Source: Ehretia macrophylla (lineage: Eukaryota; Streptophyta; Magnoliopsida; Boraginales; Ehretiaceae). From it: a stretch of 64,000 nucleotides of DNA. This document shows positions 37,507-49,899 of the stretch, piece after piece. The first letter of the stretch is position 1, and each line of letters starts with the position of its first letter. The notes under the pieces are model-generated. The model was not told the DNA's origin and searched no databases. It was given only the letters and a program-made list of their open reading frames with translations. The stretch spans positions 42,498,552 through 42,562,551 of the forward strand of contig CM075772.1 in assembly GCA_037974665.1 (NCBI GenBank). Direction: 5' to 3'. A program made the position numbers and the translations under genes.

Positions 37507-37980
37507 TATTTGGTGGGATTAAAATTAGGACAAATTGGATAAATAATTCTTATTATTTATAAATTTTAGATAAATAATTTTTATTGATTTAGAAGTTACG
37601 AGGTTAGCCTTAATTATTTGTAAAAATTTTATTAATAATCCTTATTGTTTATAAAAGTCCCACTAATAGTTCTTATTATTTCAAAAGTTACTCAGTTAGT
37701 TCCTATTATTTGTAAAAGTCTCTACATTAGTTTCTAATATTTGTAAATGCATTTGCAAATATTGAAGACTAATAGAAAGACTTTTGTAAACAATGAGGAC
37801 TAATAGAGAGATTTTTATAAATAATAAGAACTAATTTAAAACTTGTGTAACAATAGAGACTATTGGTGAAATTTTTGTAAACAATAAGGACTAACTACGT
37901 GACTTTTAAAATAATGAGGATTATTTTTTAAAAATTTATAAACAATAAGGATTATTTGTGATATTTGCTCTTAAAATTAC
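37507..37980. mobile_element. Fold-back element 3
   Basis: A palindromic block of about 470 bp whose arms repeat a 'tagt(t/c)cttattatttgtaaaa' theme and its complement. It has the same design as the other fold-back elements. The edges are approximate. Confidence 0.55.
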
Positions 37981-38376
37981 ACAATTTAGTATTCATATAA
38001 AAATAAATAAATTAATTAATAAGGTTAAATTAATTTTTTAAATTAATAACTTTAAATTAATTTTTCAAATTGATAATACTTTAAAAATATAACTTTTCAA
38101 AAACTAAAAGATTCAGTGAAGGTTGCTACTTTTACCGATATGAGAATAGAGGCGCCATGGTCGAGGTGGTTTGAGGTTGGCACATGGACCAAGGTATTCT
38201 ATACTACTGGTTTTACCGCCCTTTGTTTCTTCGCCATAGTTTCTGGTTTGGGTTGTTCTCGGACTGGGTTGGCCCATTGGGTTGTCTGGTCTAGTTTTGG
38301 GCGTGTGGTGGCCTTGGACTGACGCGTGTCTAATTTTTTTCTTTAAGAAATGTCTAAACATACAATATATATAAAA
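37981..38376. other. Intergenic DNA, unassigned
   Basis: The segment 38116-38330 is less AT-rich and carries open frames on both strands (for example 38116-38322 plus), but neither translation shows a domain I recognise. It could be a fragment of an old element. Confidence 0.4.
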
Positions 38377-38810
38377 GTAAAAATAACTCAATTAGTCTTA
38401 AATATTTGCTTATTTTGATATTTTTGTCTTAAATATTTTAAATTGGACACTTTAATCCTAAACATTTTACATAAGGGACATCTTTAGTCTATTAGCTCAT
38501 TTCTGTTAAATTTGTTCTATTAAGGTCATGTGATTCACACGTCGCGTGTTAAAAAAAAACATACAAGGTTAAAATAAAAATAAAAAGCATACAAACCATT
38601 TGAAATGTTTGGGACTAAAGTTTTCTTTTTCTTTTTAAAACGCGGCGTGTGAATTACATAATTTTAACGAAAAAAATTTAATAGAAATGAGATAATGAAT
38701 TAACGGCGTCCTTTATATTAAAGGTTTAGAACCAAAGTATTCAATTTAAAATGTTTGAAATTAAAATGTTAACATAAGCAAATATTTAAGACCAATTATG
38801 TCATTTTCTC
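38377..38810. mobile_element. Fold-back element 4, Mutator-like
   Basis: A 434-bp palindromic element with similar inverted ends: the left arm reads 'attagtcttaaatatttgct' and the right arm carries its complement before 'accaattatgtcatttt'. It is flanked by a perfect 9-bp direct repeat TATATAAAA (38368-38376 and 38811-38819). A 9-bp duplication is characteristic of Mutator-like elements. It has no coding capacity. Confidence 0.75.
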
Positions 38811-39015
38811 TATATAAAATTATAATATTTTGTAAGAATTGATTTTAAAATTTTGTATACTTATAAAGAGAAATATACTATTAAACCAAATGCCAAGTGG
38901 TACCGAGTCGTGTCTATGAAATCACGCTTGTCATTTTGGGCCCCTTCGTTAGGACTACTGCTGTATTTTACTTTATTCTCTAGTTGGAGCCTATGTTTAA
39001 CTTTGTTATTTGCCC

Positions 39016-39240
39016 ACCCTTCTTATGTGTTTTCTCGGGCTAGGTAGTGAAAATTTTTTGACAACTGAAAGCAAAAATAAAAAATAAAAAAAATGTTGAC
39101 CGTCAATGCAAACCAAACAGCGATTAACAAACCCTTCTTATGTGTTTTCTCGGGCTAGGTAGTGAAAATTTTTTGACAACTAAAAGCAAAAATAAAAAAT
39201 AAAAAAAATGTTGACCGTCAATGCAAACCAAACAGCGATT
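39016..39240. repeat. 115-bp tandem duplication
   Basis: Two nearly identical units of about 111-115 bp start at 39016 and 39131 (each begins 'acccttcttatgtgttttct' and ends 'aaaccaaacagcgatta'). They differ by very few bases, so the duplication is recent. It abuts the MITE at 39241. Confidence 0.9.
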
Positions 39241-39670
39241 AGGCTTCGTTTGTTTGCCGTAAAATATTTTTTTTTAATTTTTTGGTATTTAGTAATATCA
39301 AAAAATTAGTCAATTTGAAAATATTTTTTAGTAAAAAATAATGGCTACTTTCGTTCAATTTTTTGGTATTTGGTAACACTGAAAAATTAATTAACTGAAA
39401 AATAATTTTCAATCAAATATTACGACTAGTACAAAATTTTAAAAAATATTTTCATGTCTTTTGGGATAAGAAAATATTTTACAGAACTTACCTACCCCTA
39501 CCCCACTATCAAGGTTAACATGTATATTATGTATATTTTTTTTATAAAATCTAATGTCGAAAAATATTTTTCACTGTATATCCAAACACTAGAAAATATT
39601 TTTCAGTCTTTTATTTTTCAAAAAAATATTTTCCTCAACAAGTTATTTTACGACAAACAAACGGAGCCCA
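39241..39670. mobile_element. MITE with 26-bp inverted ends
   Basis: The left end 'ggcttcgtttgtttgccgta' is matched in reverse complement by the right end 'tacgacaaacaaacggagcc' near 39650-39669, with about three mismatches over 26 bp. The interior is AT-rich and rich in 'aaaatattttt'. This terminal sequence is typical of small non-autonomous elements in plants. The target duplication is not resolved. Confidence 0.65.
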
Positions 39671-41327
39671 AAAAATATTTTATTTTCACAAGCAAATTAT
39701 TTTACGACAAATGGAGACGAACTAGCCCGTCTCCAAATGGAAACAGACATGCTGGTCCATCTCCAAATAGAGACAGACTGCCCCGTCCCCGTCCGTCTCC
39801 AAATATTATTTATTTAACAACTAATTAGTTAATTATTTGATTAATTTAAGATTTTTATTCATTTAATAACTATTAATTTCTTATTTTTACCTAATTTTAT
39901 AAATTAATAGTAATAAATTTAAGAAATAATTAATTTAAAAAAATAAAAATATTTTAATAAAACATTAAAAAAATGTAATTATACATAAAAAAATATTTTT
40001 TTAAAAACATTAGTAAAAAACTATTCAACCTATTTTGTTAAAAAATTATTTTAAAAAAATCTAATAATACATTATTTTTTTTAAAACAAATATTTATTAT
40101 TTTGTCAAATTTGGAGACGGACCAATGGAAATGGACCCAAAGATCCGTCTTTCTTTTTGCGTCTGTCTACAATTTTGCACACGATTCAAGTGGCTGGAAC
40201 CACTTGTTTCATTTCCCCCCAAAAGATTTGGGGGGAAATTCAATCAAATAAAAAAACTTGCCAAGTCCTTTTGAAAGGACTTGACACAGCCACTTGAACC
40301 ATTTTTTTTAAGACAAAAAAAAATCTATTTTTTTCATTTCCCCCCAAAAAAATTTTTGGAAGAAAATTCAAACAAAAACAAAATTTTGAACATAACTCTC
40401 CCCATCTCTTACCTCATACCTCCAAAGTTCACTCACTTTTGGCTTCATTTTAAGTTAATTCTTTTTTTTTTAATTTATTTAAATTTTTGAATTTATTTTG
40501 GTTTATTTCATTATATATATGTTTGTATATAATGCCAAATATATGTATACATCATGATTTTTACCTTTTTTCTTTTGAATTTTTATCTTTTTGTTGATTA
40601 TGTATGTAGATATGTTTTATATATATATGTCACATTGTAGATATAGATAAATATATGTATATATTGTTCTTTTATTATGATTTTAAATTTTTTTATACTT
40701 TCACCTTTTTTGGGATTTTATATATATTATGTATATATCTCATATATATGTATGTATAAATAATAGATTTAGGTAAATATATATAGTTTTGGTTTTTTTT
40801 TTCATGATTTAAGGTTTTTTTTAAATTTCAGCTTTATTTAGTTTTTTTTCCTTTCATATATATATATATATAGGTGATAGATTTAGGTAAATATATGATT
40901 TTTTGGTAGTTTTATCATGAATTTAGGGTTTTTTTTATAAAAAAATCAGATTTATTTTTGTTTTTCTTTCATATATATATATATATACACACACACAATA
41001 TATTTACATATATGAAAGGACAAAAAAAACAGCTGAATTTTTTTTAAAAAAAAATTCATATTTAATTTTGTTTTTCTTTCATATTTGTATATATATATAT
41101 ATATATATATAGATATAGATATATAAGTCATAGATTTAGGCAAATATATGATTTTTTGAAGTTTCATCATGATTTGAAGGTTTTTTTTAAAAAAAATTCA
41201 GATTTTGGCGACGTTTTGGAGACGACAATTTTTGGAGTCGGTTAGAGACAACATATTTTGATGACGGTTTGAAGATGACTACTTTTAGAGACGGTTTGGA
41301 GACAACAGTTTTTGGTGACGATTTGGA
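39671..41327. other. Left flank of the CACTA element, probably an older transposon
   Basis: This block contains 'ggagacgg'-type motifs (39705-39800, 40110-40165, 41205-41325) that continue beyond the CACTA element to a terminus at 49446. The stretch 40730-41200 is a diverged tandem array of roughly 120-170 bp units, each with 'tttaggtaaatatatga' and a TA run. Near 40186-40245 are two hairpins ('caagtggctggaaccacttg' and C6/G6 arms). Confidence 0.5.
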
Positions 41328-41939
41328 GATCACTACAAGAAAATAGCCTTAAGGCTACCAAAAATGGCGACGAAAAAAGTTTGGTAACCATTTGCAACGA
41401 ATGGCGATATATGGGTGATGAAATGAAATATTTCATCACCATTTGGTGGCTAAAATGTGCAAAAAAAATATGTTAATGGGAAAATTACAAAATGGTCGCC
41501 CTTTGGTAGCCAAATGGTGACGAAAAAGAGACAAAAAAAGATAATTTTTGATTAATTAGTTTTTGGTCGCCATTAGGTCGCCAAATGGGGACCTCATGGC
41601 CACCGTTATCATTAATTTTTGTTCGTAGCTTAATTACCAAAAATAAATTATTAAAAATAATTATAAAATAGAAAAAATATAAATATGGTATCCATTTGGT
41701 CGCTGCGACCAAAAAACATAAAAATTTATAGAAGTAAAAATTATAAAAAAATAAATTGACTAAAAAAAGTTAAATAAATAAACTAAATAAGGGTGGCCCT
41801 TAGGTCGCAAAAGGGCAACCCATACGCGATAAATATCATTTAATTTTTCAAAAAGAAATTACAAAAAAGTAAAAAAGTCATAAAATAAAAGAATTAATTA
41901 TATCAACTAAATTCTATATTTTGAATGATAGTTCATAGC

Positions 41940-44900
41940 CCCGTGGTGGCCATTGGCCACCAAATGGCGACAAAACGTAAAAGTTTGGTCGCCATTTGGT
42001 TGCTAATGGCTACGTAATGGCTACGAAGTATCCATGTTCATAAAATGTTAGGTAAGTTTAAAATATAAAAATTAATAATAACAAATACATTAGAAATGTG
42101 TTCAAAATCTATTTTGTTTCGATTAAAAATATATAAAGTTTACTCAATGGTATAAAGTTATACATATTTAAGATATAAGAGTACGAAAATGAATTAATAA
42201 TTAATAATTTTATATTTAACAAAAGTGGGATTATGAAATACAAAGTGAAAAACCATGAAGATTGTATCATTGTCATTAGTTTTTCGCACACCAATCAAAT
42301 TGTAATTTCTCACTAACATCTATGAATTAGTATAAATTGAAGAATGACTATAATAAAAGATAATATTTAGGTTAGAAGATCTTCTTAAAACAAAAGAATT
42401 GATTATATGAAAGAAATTTTATTTTTTGCATGCTAGTTCGTAGTCTTGTGGTGGCCATTGGTCACCAAACGGTGACAAAAAGTAAAAGTTTTGTCGCCAT
42501 TTGGTCGCCAATAGCTACGAAGGGGCTACGAAATATTCATGTTCATGAAAATTTAAGTTGATTTAGAACATAAGAATTAATAATAACAAATACATTACAA
42601 GTTTGTGTAAAATCTCTTTTGTTTTAATTAAAAATATATTATAAGGTTTACTCAATGGTATAAAGTTGTATATATTTAAGATATAAGAGTATGAAAATGA
42701 ATTAATGATTAATAATTCTATATTTAACAAAAGTGGGATTATGAAATATAAATTGAAAAACAATGAAGATTGTGTCATTGTCATTAGTTTTTCGCACACC
42801 AATTAAATTGTAATTTCTCATTAACATCAATGAATTAGTATAAATTGAATAATGACTATAATAAAAGATAATATTTAGCTTAGAAGATCTACTTAAAATA
42901 AAAGAATTGATTATATGAAAAAAAAATTATTTTTTGCATGGTAGTTCGTAGCCTTGTGGTGGTCATTGGCCACCAAACAGCAACAAAAAGTAAAAGTTTG
43001 GTCGCCCTTTGGTTGCCAATGGCTACGAAATATTCATGTGCATTAAAATTTAAGTTGATTTAGAAAATAAGAATTAATAATAACAAATACATTACAAGTT
43101 TGTATAAGATCTCTTTTGTTTTGATTGAAAATATATTATAAGGTTTACTCAATGGTATAAAGTTATACATATTTAAGATATAAGAGTATGAAAATGAATT
43201 GATGATTAATAATTATATTTTTAACAAAAGTGGGATTATGAAATACAAAGTAAAAAATAATGAAGATTGTATCATTGTCATTAGTTTTTCACGCACCAAT
43301 CAAATTGTAATTTCGCACTAACATCAATGAATTAGTATAAATTAAAGAATGACTATAATAAAAGATAATATTTAGCTTAGAAGATCTACTTATAACAAAA
43401 GAATTGATTATATGAAAGAAATTTTATTTTTTACATGCTAGTTCGTAGCCTCATGGTGGCCATTGGCCACCAAACGGCGACAAAAAGTAAAAGTTTGGTC
43501 GCTCTTTGGTCGCCAATAGTTACGAATGGGCTACGAAATATTCATGTTCATGAAAATTTAAGTTGATTTAGAACATAAGAATTAATAATAACAAATACAA
43601 TACAAGTTTGTGTAAGATCTCTTTTGTTTTAATTGAAAATATATTATAAGTTTTACTCAATAGTATAAAGTTGTATATATCTAAGATATAAGTGTATGAA
43701 AATGAATTAATGATTAATAATTTTATATTTAACAAAAGTGGGATTATGAAATATAAAGTGAAATATAAAGTGAAAAATAATAAAGATTGTATCATTGTCA
43801 TTAGTTTTTCGCACACTAATCAAATCGTAATTTCGCACTAACACCAATGAATTAGTATAAATTGAAGAATGACTATAATAAAATATAATATTTATCTTAG
43901 AAGATCTGCTTAAAACAAAAGAATTGATTATATGAAAGAAATTTTATTTTTTGCATGCTAGTCTGTAGTCTCGTGGTGGCCATTGGCCACCAAACGGCGA
44001 CAAAAAGTAAAAGTTTTGTCGTCCTTTGGTCGCCAATGGATACGAAGGGCTACAAAATATTCATGTTCATGAAAATTTAAGTTTATTTAGAACATAAGAA
44101 TTAATAATAACAAATACATTACAAGTTTGTGTAAGATCTCTTTTGTTTTGATTGAAAATATATTACAAGGTTTACTCAATAGTATAAAGTTATACATTTT
44201 TAAGATATAAGAGTATGAAAATGAATTAATGATTAATAATTTTATATTTAACAAAAGTGGGATTATGAAATACAAAGTGAAAAACAATGAAGATTGTATC
44301 ATTGTCATTAGTTTTTCGCATACCAATCAAATTGTAATTTCGCACTAACATCAATGAATTAGTATAAATTGAAGAATGACTATAATAAAAGATAATATTT
44401 AGTTTAGAAGATCTACTTGAAACAAAAGAATTGATTATATGAAAGAAATTTTATTTTTTGCATGCTAGTTCGTAGTCTCATGGTGGCCATTAGCCACCAA
44501 ATGACGACAAAATGTAAAAGTCTGGTGGCCCTTTGGTCGCTAATGGCTACGAAAGGGCTACGAAATATTCATGTTCATGAAAATTTAAGTTGATTTAGAA
44601 CATAAGAATTAATAATAACAAATACATTACAAGTTTGTGTAAGATCTCTTTTGTTTTGATTGAAAATATATTATAAGGTTTACTTAATGGTATAAAGTTG
44701 TATATATTTAAGATATAAAAGTATGAAAATGAATTAATGATTAATAATTCTATATTTAACAAAAGTGAGATTATAAAATATAAAGTGAAAAACAATGAAG
44801 ATTGTGTCATTGTCATTAGTTTTTCGCACACCAATCAAATTGTAATTTCGCACTAACATCAATGAATTAGTATAAATTGAAGAATGACTATAATAAAAGA

Positions 44901-45570
44901 TAATATTTAACTTAGAAGAGCTACTTAAAACAAAAGAATTGATTATATGAAATAAATTTTATTTTTTGCATGTTAGTTCTTAGCCTCGTGGTGGCCATTG
45001 GCCACCAAACGGCGACAAAAAATAAAAGTTTGGTTGCCCTTTGGTCGCCAATGGCTACGAAAAGGCTACGAAATATTCATGTTCATGAAAATTTAAGTTG
45101 ATTTAGAATATAAGAATTAATAATAACAAATACATTACAAGTTTATGTGAGATCTCTTTCGTTTTGATTGAAAATATATTATAAGGTTTACTCAATAATA
45201 TAAAGTTGTATATATTTAAGATATAAGAGTATGAAAATGAATTAATGATTAATAATTTTATATTTAACAAAAGTGGGATTATGAAATATAAAGTGAAAAA
45301 TAATTAAGATTGTATCATTGTCATTAGTTTTTTGCACACCAATCAAAACTGTAATTTCGCACTAACATCAATGAATTAGTATAAATTGAAGAATGACTAT
45401 AATAAAAGATAATATTTAGCTTAGAAGATCTACTTGAAATAAAAGAATTGATTATATGAAAGAAATTTTATTTTTTGCATGCTGGTTTGTAGCCTCGTAG
45501 TGGCCATTGGCCACCAAACGGCGACTAAAAGTAAAAGTTTGGTCGCCTTTTGGTCGCCAGTGGCTACGAC
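41940..45570. repeat. Tandem array of about 508-bp units inside the CACTA element
   Basis: An anchor of the form GTGGCCATTGG starts at 41946, 42451, 42959, 43456, 43976, 44483, 44991 and 45500, giving seven intervals of 497-520 bp. Each unit holds a 100-bp block rich in 'ggtcgcc' and 'ggctacgaa' motifs, including a near-palindrome GGTGGCCATTGGCCACC, followed by about 400 bp of AT-rich DNA. Short frames of 61-82 codons on the minus strand recur in each unit only because the unit is repeated. In related elements this region usually holds the catalytic transposase exons. Confidence 0.93.
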
Positions 45571-45660
45571 AAACGTTGAACCCTTATTAACGTTTCGACC
45601 ATAAAGTTTGTCTATACTTTGACATATATTACATTCGACTTTAATTAATGTGTTTTATAG

Positions 45661-46455
45661 CTTATCAACACTAATAGTCTGGATGATCGAGTAAAATATC
45701 TATCAATGGGGCCTGGTAAGAAAGTGCGCACATGGCCAGGGTACTTGGTAAATGGTTATCGATTCTATACTTTGACTTATGGAGCATCGAGGACTACTAT
45801 GAATAGTAGAGTCTTTGTGAAAGGGTCAACAGACAACATGGATGAGAGTGATTATTATGGTTTGTTGATTGACATAATTGAGTTGGAATACCATAATCCA
45901 AGTCTCAAACATACAAGAGTTGTCCTTTTCAAGTGTAAGAGGTATGATTTTCAAATTAACAAGGGGTTAAAGGTTCATCCAAAATTTTCGTTGATTGATG
46001 TAAGTGTGAAGAAAAGATACCCAAAGTATGAACCTTTTGTCTTAGCTGAACATGCACATCAAGTTTACTACGTTAGATATCCTGGTGCTAAGAGAGACCG
46101 AGCAGATTGGTTGGCTGTATGCAAGATCAGACCAAGGAACCAATATGATGTGTCTAGGGTTGATGATGATAATGTTATAAATGAAGACACGACATTTCAA
46201 GTGGATGAGATGGATGTGCCACTTGTACAACCAGATGAAAATGTTGTGCTTGTGTGTTTTCACGAGTCAGGTGAATGCATTGAGGTAACTGAAGATGCTG
46301 AAGAAGAACATGATGACCAAAACAACGATGATGAAGATAATGAAAGTGCAGATGACGAAAGCATAGAATATGAAGAAGAGCATGATGACCATGACAACGA
46401 TGATGAAGATACAGAAAGTTCAGATGATGACATACAATTTGAAGATGATCAATGA
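45661..46455 (+). pseudogene. C-terminal exon of CACTA TNP2-like transposase (DUF4216)
   Basis: An open exon begins after an acceptor (ttatag at 45655-45660) and reads through NSLDDRVKYLSMGPG into a typical DUF4216 region: NGYRFYT, VVFVKG-like RVFVKGS, YYGLLIDIIELEY, VVLFKCKRYD, KRYPKYEPFVLAEHAHQVYYV. It ends in a long acidic tail of E/D/H residues from about residue 200. In CACTA elements this domain follows the catalytic Transposase_21 domain in one protein. That domain is absent here, replaced upstream by the tandem array, so the exon is a remnant even though its frame is open. Confidence 0.85.
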
Positions 46456-46582
46456 TTTGAAAGAAATTTGTATTCACAACTTCAATATTGTGGTTGTTTA
46501 TTATTGTATAAAGAAAATTTTTAATATTTTCTATGCATTTATCGATATTTTTTATCTTATTATTATTTTTTTAAATTTAGTG

Positions 46583-48224
46583 ATGCCTAGACATAAAGGT
46601 AAAGGTAACAACTCGTACAGTGGTTGGTCATGATCAGGAATACCATCATCTTCGACACCATCTGCATCACATGATGATGAGGATAGTATGGACACTCCTA
46701 CCCACGTCGGGATATCACCTCCTTCGACAGGATTATCTAGGAACTTATTTGGGTTCTACGTGCGCGACGAGGATGAGCACGTGGATGTGGTTGGTGTCAC
46801 ACCTACTTCCAGTCGCCAGCGACCATCCACAGATCAGGCAGAGTCATCAGAACGCGCCGAGGGCAGTATGGACTTTCATGAATTAGGCTTCCATTCATTG
46901 GAAGAGTACACTAAATGGCTGAGAGATACACGTACGCATCTTCGACTATATGAAAACGGGTAAAAATATTTTTAATTTTTGTAAATAGATTTGTAAAAGT
47001 TCTAATTAGTTGTTGCAAATGAAACTAACAAAGATATTCTTTATTTTTTTAATAGTTTGTACCAGCTACAGTAGTGCAAAACTTCAGGATGATTTTTTCT
47101 GGCGGGTACGCGCAACCATGGATCACTTATGGAGAGGTCCCACCAAATGTCAAGGATTTATGGTTCCACAAATTTGAGGTCCAAAATATTATTATTAATG
47201 CAATAAATATTTATTATTGCTTTTATATATTATGTAGACATGCATGTTGTATTAACTCATCTACTTGTTTTTATTCATTTTGGGTATAGATGGATTTCAA
47301 GTGGTACCCATGTGACACTGCCCTAATAAGGAGTCATTTCCATTTCAAGGCAAGAGAGAGGTTGAAGGACCTATTGAACAAGGCCCATAAAGTTGACAAG
47401 TGTCCTAAATGGATCACGAAGGAAAATTGGGCGCAAATGAAAATTAAATGGAGGGATCAAAAGTAGATAGGTATAGCTAGGAAGAACAAGGAAAACAGGA
47501 AGAAAAATACATCAGTCCACTTTGCGGGTGCCACTGCTTTTCATGAGTACAAGAGAAGAATGGTATGTAAAACAATTATGTAATAAATTCAAAAGTGGGA
47601 TTATTTAATTTTATGTCTTATCTTATCTTACAATTATGTATTAATTATGCATTAATAATGCAGGAGTTAAAAGAAAGCCGTCCGGTGACCGATGGCGATG
47701 TTTTCAATGCAACGCATAGCAAAATAGTGGATGATGAAACCCATTACTCTGATAAAAAAGCTGCTCAGTTAATGGTAAATATTATTACAATGTACCAAGT
47801 GTGTTATAAAGTAATAAGAAAACTTATTATTTCAAATTTCTCTTTACAGGAACGGTATAATGAGATGCTCCAGCAGCGTGAGGCTGTGAGTCAAGCCAAC
47901 CCCATAACGCCACCCGTTGACCCCGACCAGATCTTCTTCGAGGTGGCTAGTGGGTTGAGGATGGGGCGCGTCTATGGACTCAGCACGCAGGGAATTCACA
48001 TTGGGAGAGGATTACACGAAGCATCCACAATTCTCCCAGTTAGATTAACGCAACAACAAGTCGACGTTACTGTCAGTCAGGCAACAGAGACCATTAAACG
48101 ACAGCTTGAGGAGCAGCAGCGGGCGGACTCAAAATTGCTGAGCATTGGGATGCAGCTGCAGGATGAGATGACCCGGATGCGAGACAAGCGCCCATCCCCT
48201 GATCTAGACCAGCACGATAATTAG
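46583..48224 (+). pseudogene. TNPA-like CACTA gene (Transposase_24 type)
   Basis: Five exons can be traced with GT-AG borders: 46583-46959, 47056-47178, 47290-47562, 47664-47774 and 47850-48224. The product matches the plant Ptta/En/Spm second protein: an N-terminal low-complexity part, a central W/F-rich segment (VKDLWFHKFE, then MDFKWYPCD), a GATAFHEYKRRM segment, VFNATHSKI, and a C-terminal Gln/Glu-rich likely coiled coil. In related elements this protein binds subterminal repeats. Two in-frame stops, TGA at 46631-46633 and TAG at 47464-47466, break it. The domain name is assigned by eye. Confidence 0.8.
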
Positions 48225-48980
48225 TAGGCTTTAATTTATTTTTAAAAAAAATTCTAAACCTTATATTATGTACTTTATTTTGAAGATCTTTTAAATACTT
48301 AAATATGCATATATTAAATTAATTTTGGTTTTATAAATATTAAATTTAATTTTTTTAAAAAAATTATTGTGTGGCGACGAAATGGCCAACAAAAACGTAG
48401 CTACCACATGACAACTATTATTGGCTACCACATGGAGATGAAAATTAATGAATAAAAAAAATAATTAAAAAATTTGGCTACCTAGTAGCGACGATAAAAT
48501 AGCCACCAAAATCGGCTACAAATTTGGGCTACCAAATGGCGACCAATGTAAATAATGAAAATTAATGAATAAAAAAAAATTAAAAATTTGGCTACCTAGC
48601 GGTGACGATAAAATAGCCACCATATGGCCACCAAAATTGGCTACAAATTTTGGCTACCAAATGGTGACCCACGTAAATAATTAATAAAAAAAAATTAAAA
48701 TATTTGGCTACCTAATAGTGACGAAAGTATGGCTACAACATGGCCACCAAATTGTGGCTACAAAAATTGGCTACCACATGGAGATGAAATTAAATAATTA
48801 ACAAAAAATATTAAAAATAATTTGCTACCTAATAGCGACAAAGATTAGCCACCATGGGGCGACCAAGTATAATTAATTGATAAAAAATTAACGAATTAAT
48901 TAATAAAATTGCTAATTATAAAAATTAACTAATAATTTATTTTTCTAAACATTGCGACCAAGGGGCTACGAAATGTAAAA

Positions 48981-49045
<65 letters not shown>

Positions 49046-49201
49046 CGATTTGGCCACCAAAATGCGACCAAATGACAAAATGGCGATAAGGGTTTTCTCG
49101 ACGCTCGATTTTTGGTCGCCCTTTGGTCGCCCAATGGGTGTAGGTGACCAAAGGGCGATGAGAATCCTTCGTTGCCCCAAACCAATTTTCTTGTAGTGGA
49201 T

Positions 49202-49446
49202 AACAACTTTTAGAGACGGTTTGGAGACGACAGTTTTTAGAGACAGTTTGGAGATGGTTTGGAGACAAATTTTGGAGACGGATTAAAATTCGTTGCCAAA
49301 GGAGATGAATTGGGGATGACACGGCAAATTGGAGATAATAATTTTGGAGACGGATGATTTTCGTCCTTTTGCCGCTGCCTAGACTCTTTTAGCGACGGAA
49401 AAGAGATGAATTTTGGCCGTCGCATTTGGCAGTGTTTTTTGTAGTG
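49202..49446 (+). mobile_element. Right end of an older CACTA-like element
   Basis: Dense 'ggagacg(g/a)' subterminal motifs run to a terminus TGTTTTTTGTAGTG at 49433-49446, whose complement begins CACTACAAAAAACA. The same motifs occur left of the inner CACTA element (41205-41325), so the inner element inserted into this one. The left terminus of the older element was not found. Confidence 0.6.
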
Positions 49447-49890
49447 ATCCTCTTTGATAATGTCTATACAGCAATCGAAGAGCTAGGGATTTTGTGATAT
49501 TTTTAAGTTTTATGTCTCGACAAAAACAAAGAAAAGAAAAGAAAATAGAGAAAGAAAAATAATTAGAATTTTAGGGGTGCAAAAGCATTACAATGTTATT
49601 TTTGTTCTCTTATCTGATAGAAAACTTTCTCAGTTCTCCTATCTTCTCTTTTAAACCCCTTAAATGTTCTTCACCAAGCTATATGGTGCATCTCTCTGAA
49701 GTCTACTATGCTTCTCAGCTACTCTGCCATCCTTATAAAAACTATTTTGATCATTTTTCCAGCATGAAGAATATTTTTTTTAATCAAAATTAACATTCAA
49801 CCAATTACCTCAATCCTTAAGTACTAGAACAAGCATAAAACTAATTAATGAATAATTACTCTTCTAATATTTTTTCACAATTCTTTTGGC
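49447..49890. other. Intergenic DNA, nothing recognised
   Basis: AT-rich DNA between two transposons. The open frame at 49593-49793 has no recognisable features. Confidence 0.5.
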
Positions 49891-49899
49891 TATTTAAGG

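Larger units (their letters stand above)
41331..49198 (+). mobile_element. CACTA (En/Spm) transposon, 7868 bp
   Basis: The left end CACTACAAGAAAAT and the right end ATTTTCTTGTAGTG form perfect CACTA terminal inverted repeats. The element is flanked by the 3-bp duplication GAT (41328-41330 and 49199-49201), the size expected of this superfamily. Subterminal regions on both sides are dense in short 'tggtcgcc' and 'ggctacgaa' motifs in both orientations, the usual transposase-binding arrangement. Inside are a tandem array (41940-45570), a TNP2/TNPD-like C-terminal exon (45661-46455) and a TNPA-like gene (46583-48224), both decayed. At 48977-49043 there is an A run followed by about 22 TA units. 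It cannot be autonomous; it could move only with a helper. Confidence 0.93.

Noticed and set aside
42109..44834. Recurrent minus-strand frames of 61-82 codons beginning MVCEKLMT
   Set aside because: They repeat with the 508-bp tandem unit, are hydrophobic AT-rich translations and vary in length; no sign of selection.
41940..45570. Regularly spaced repeats suggesting a CRISPR-like or satellite centromere array
   Set aside because: The units are about 508 bp and lie wholly inside a CACTA transposon; there is no repeat-spacer structure, and only about seven copies.
48929..49322. Several overlapping minus-strand frames of 83-118 codons
   Set aside because: They cross the A/TA microsatellite (poly-Phe and Tyr-Ile runs) and subterminal repeats of the transposon.
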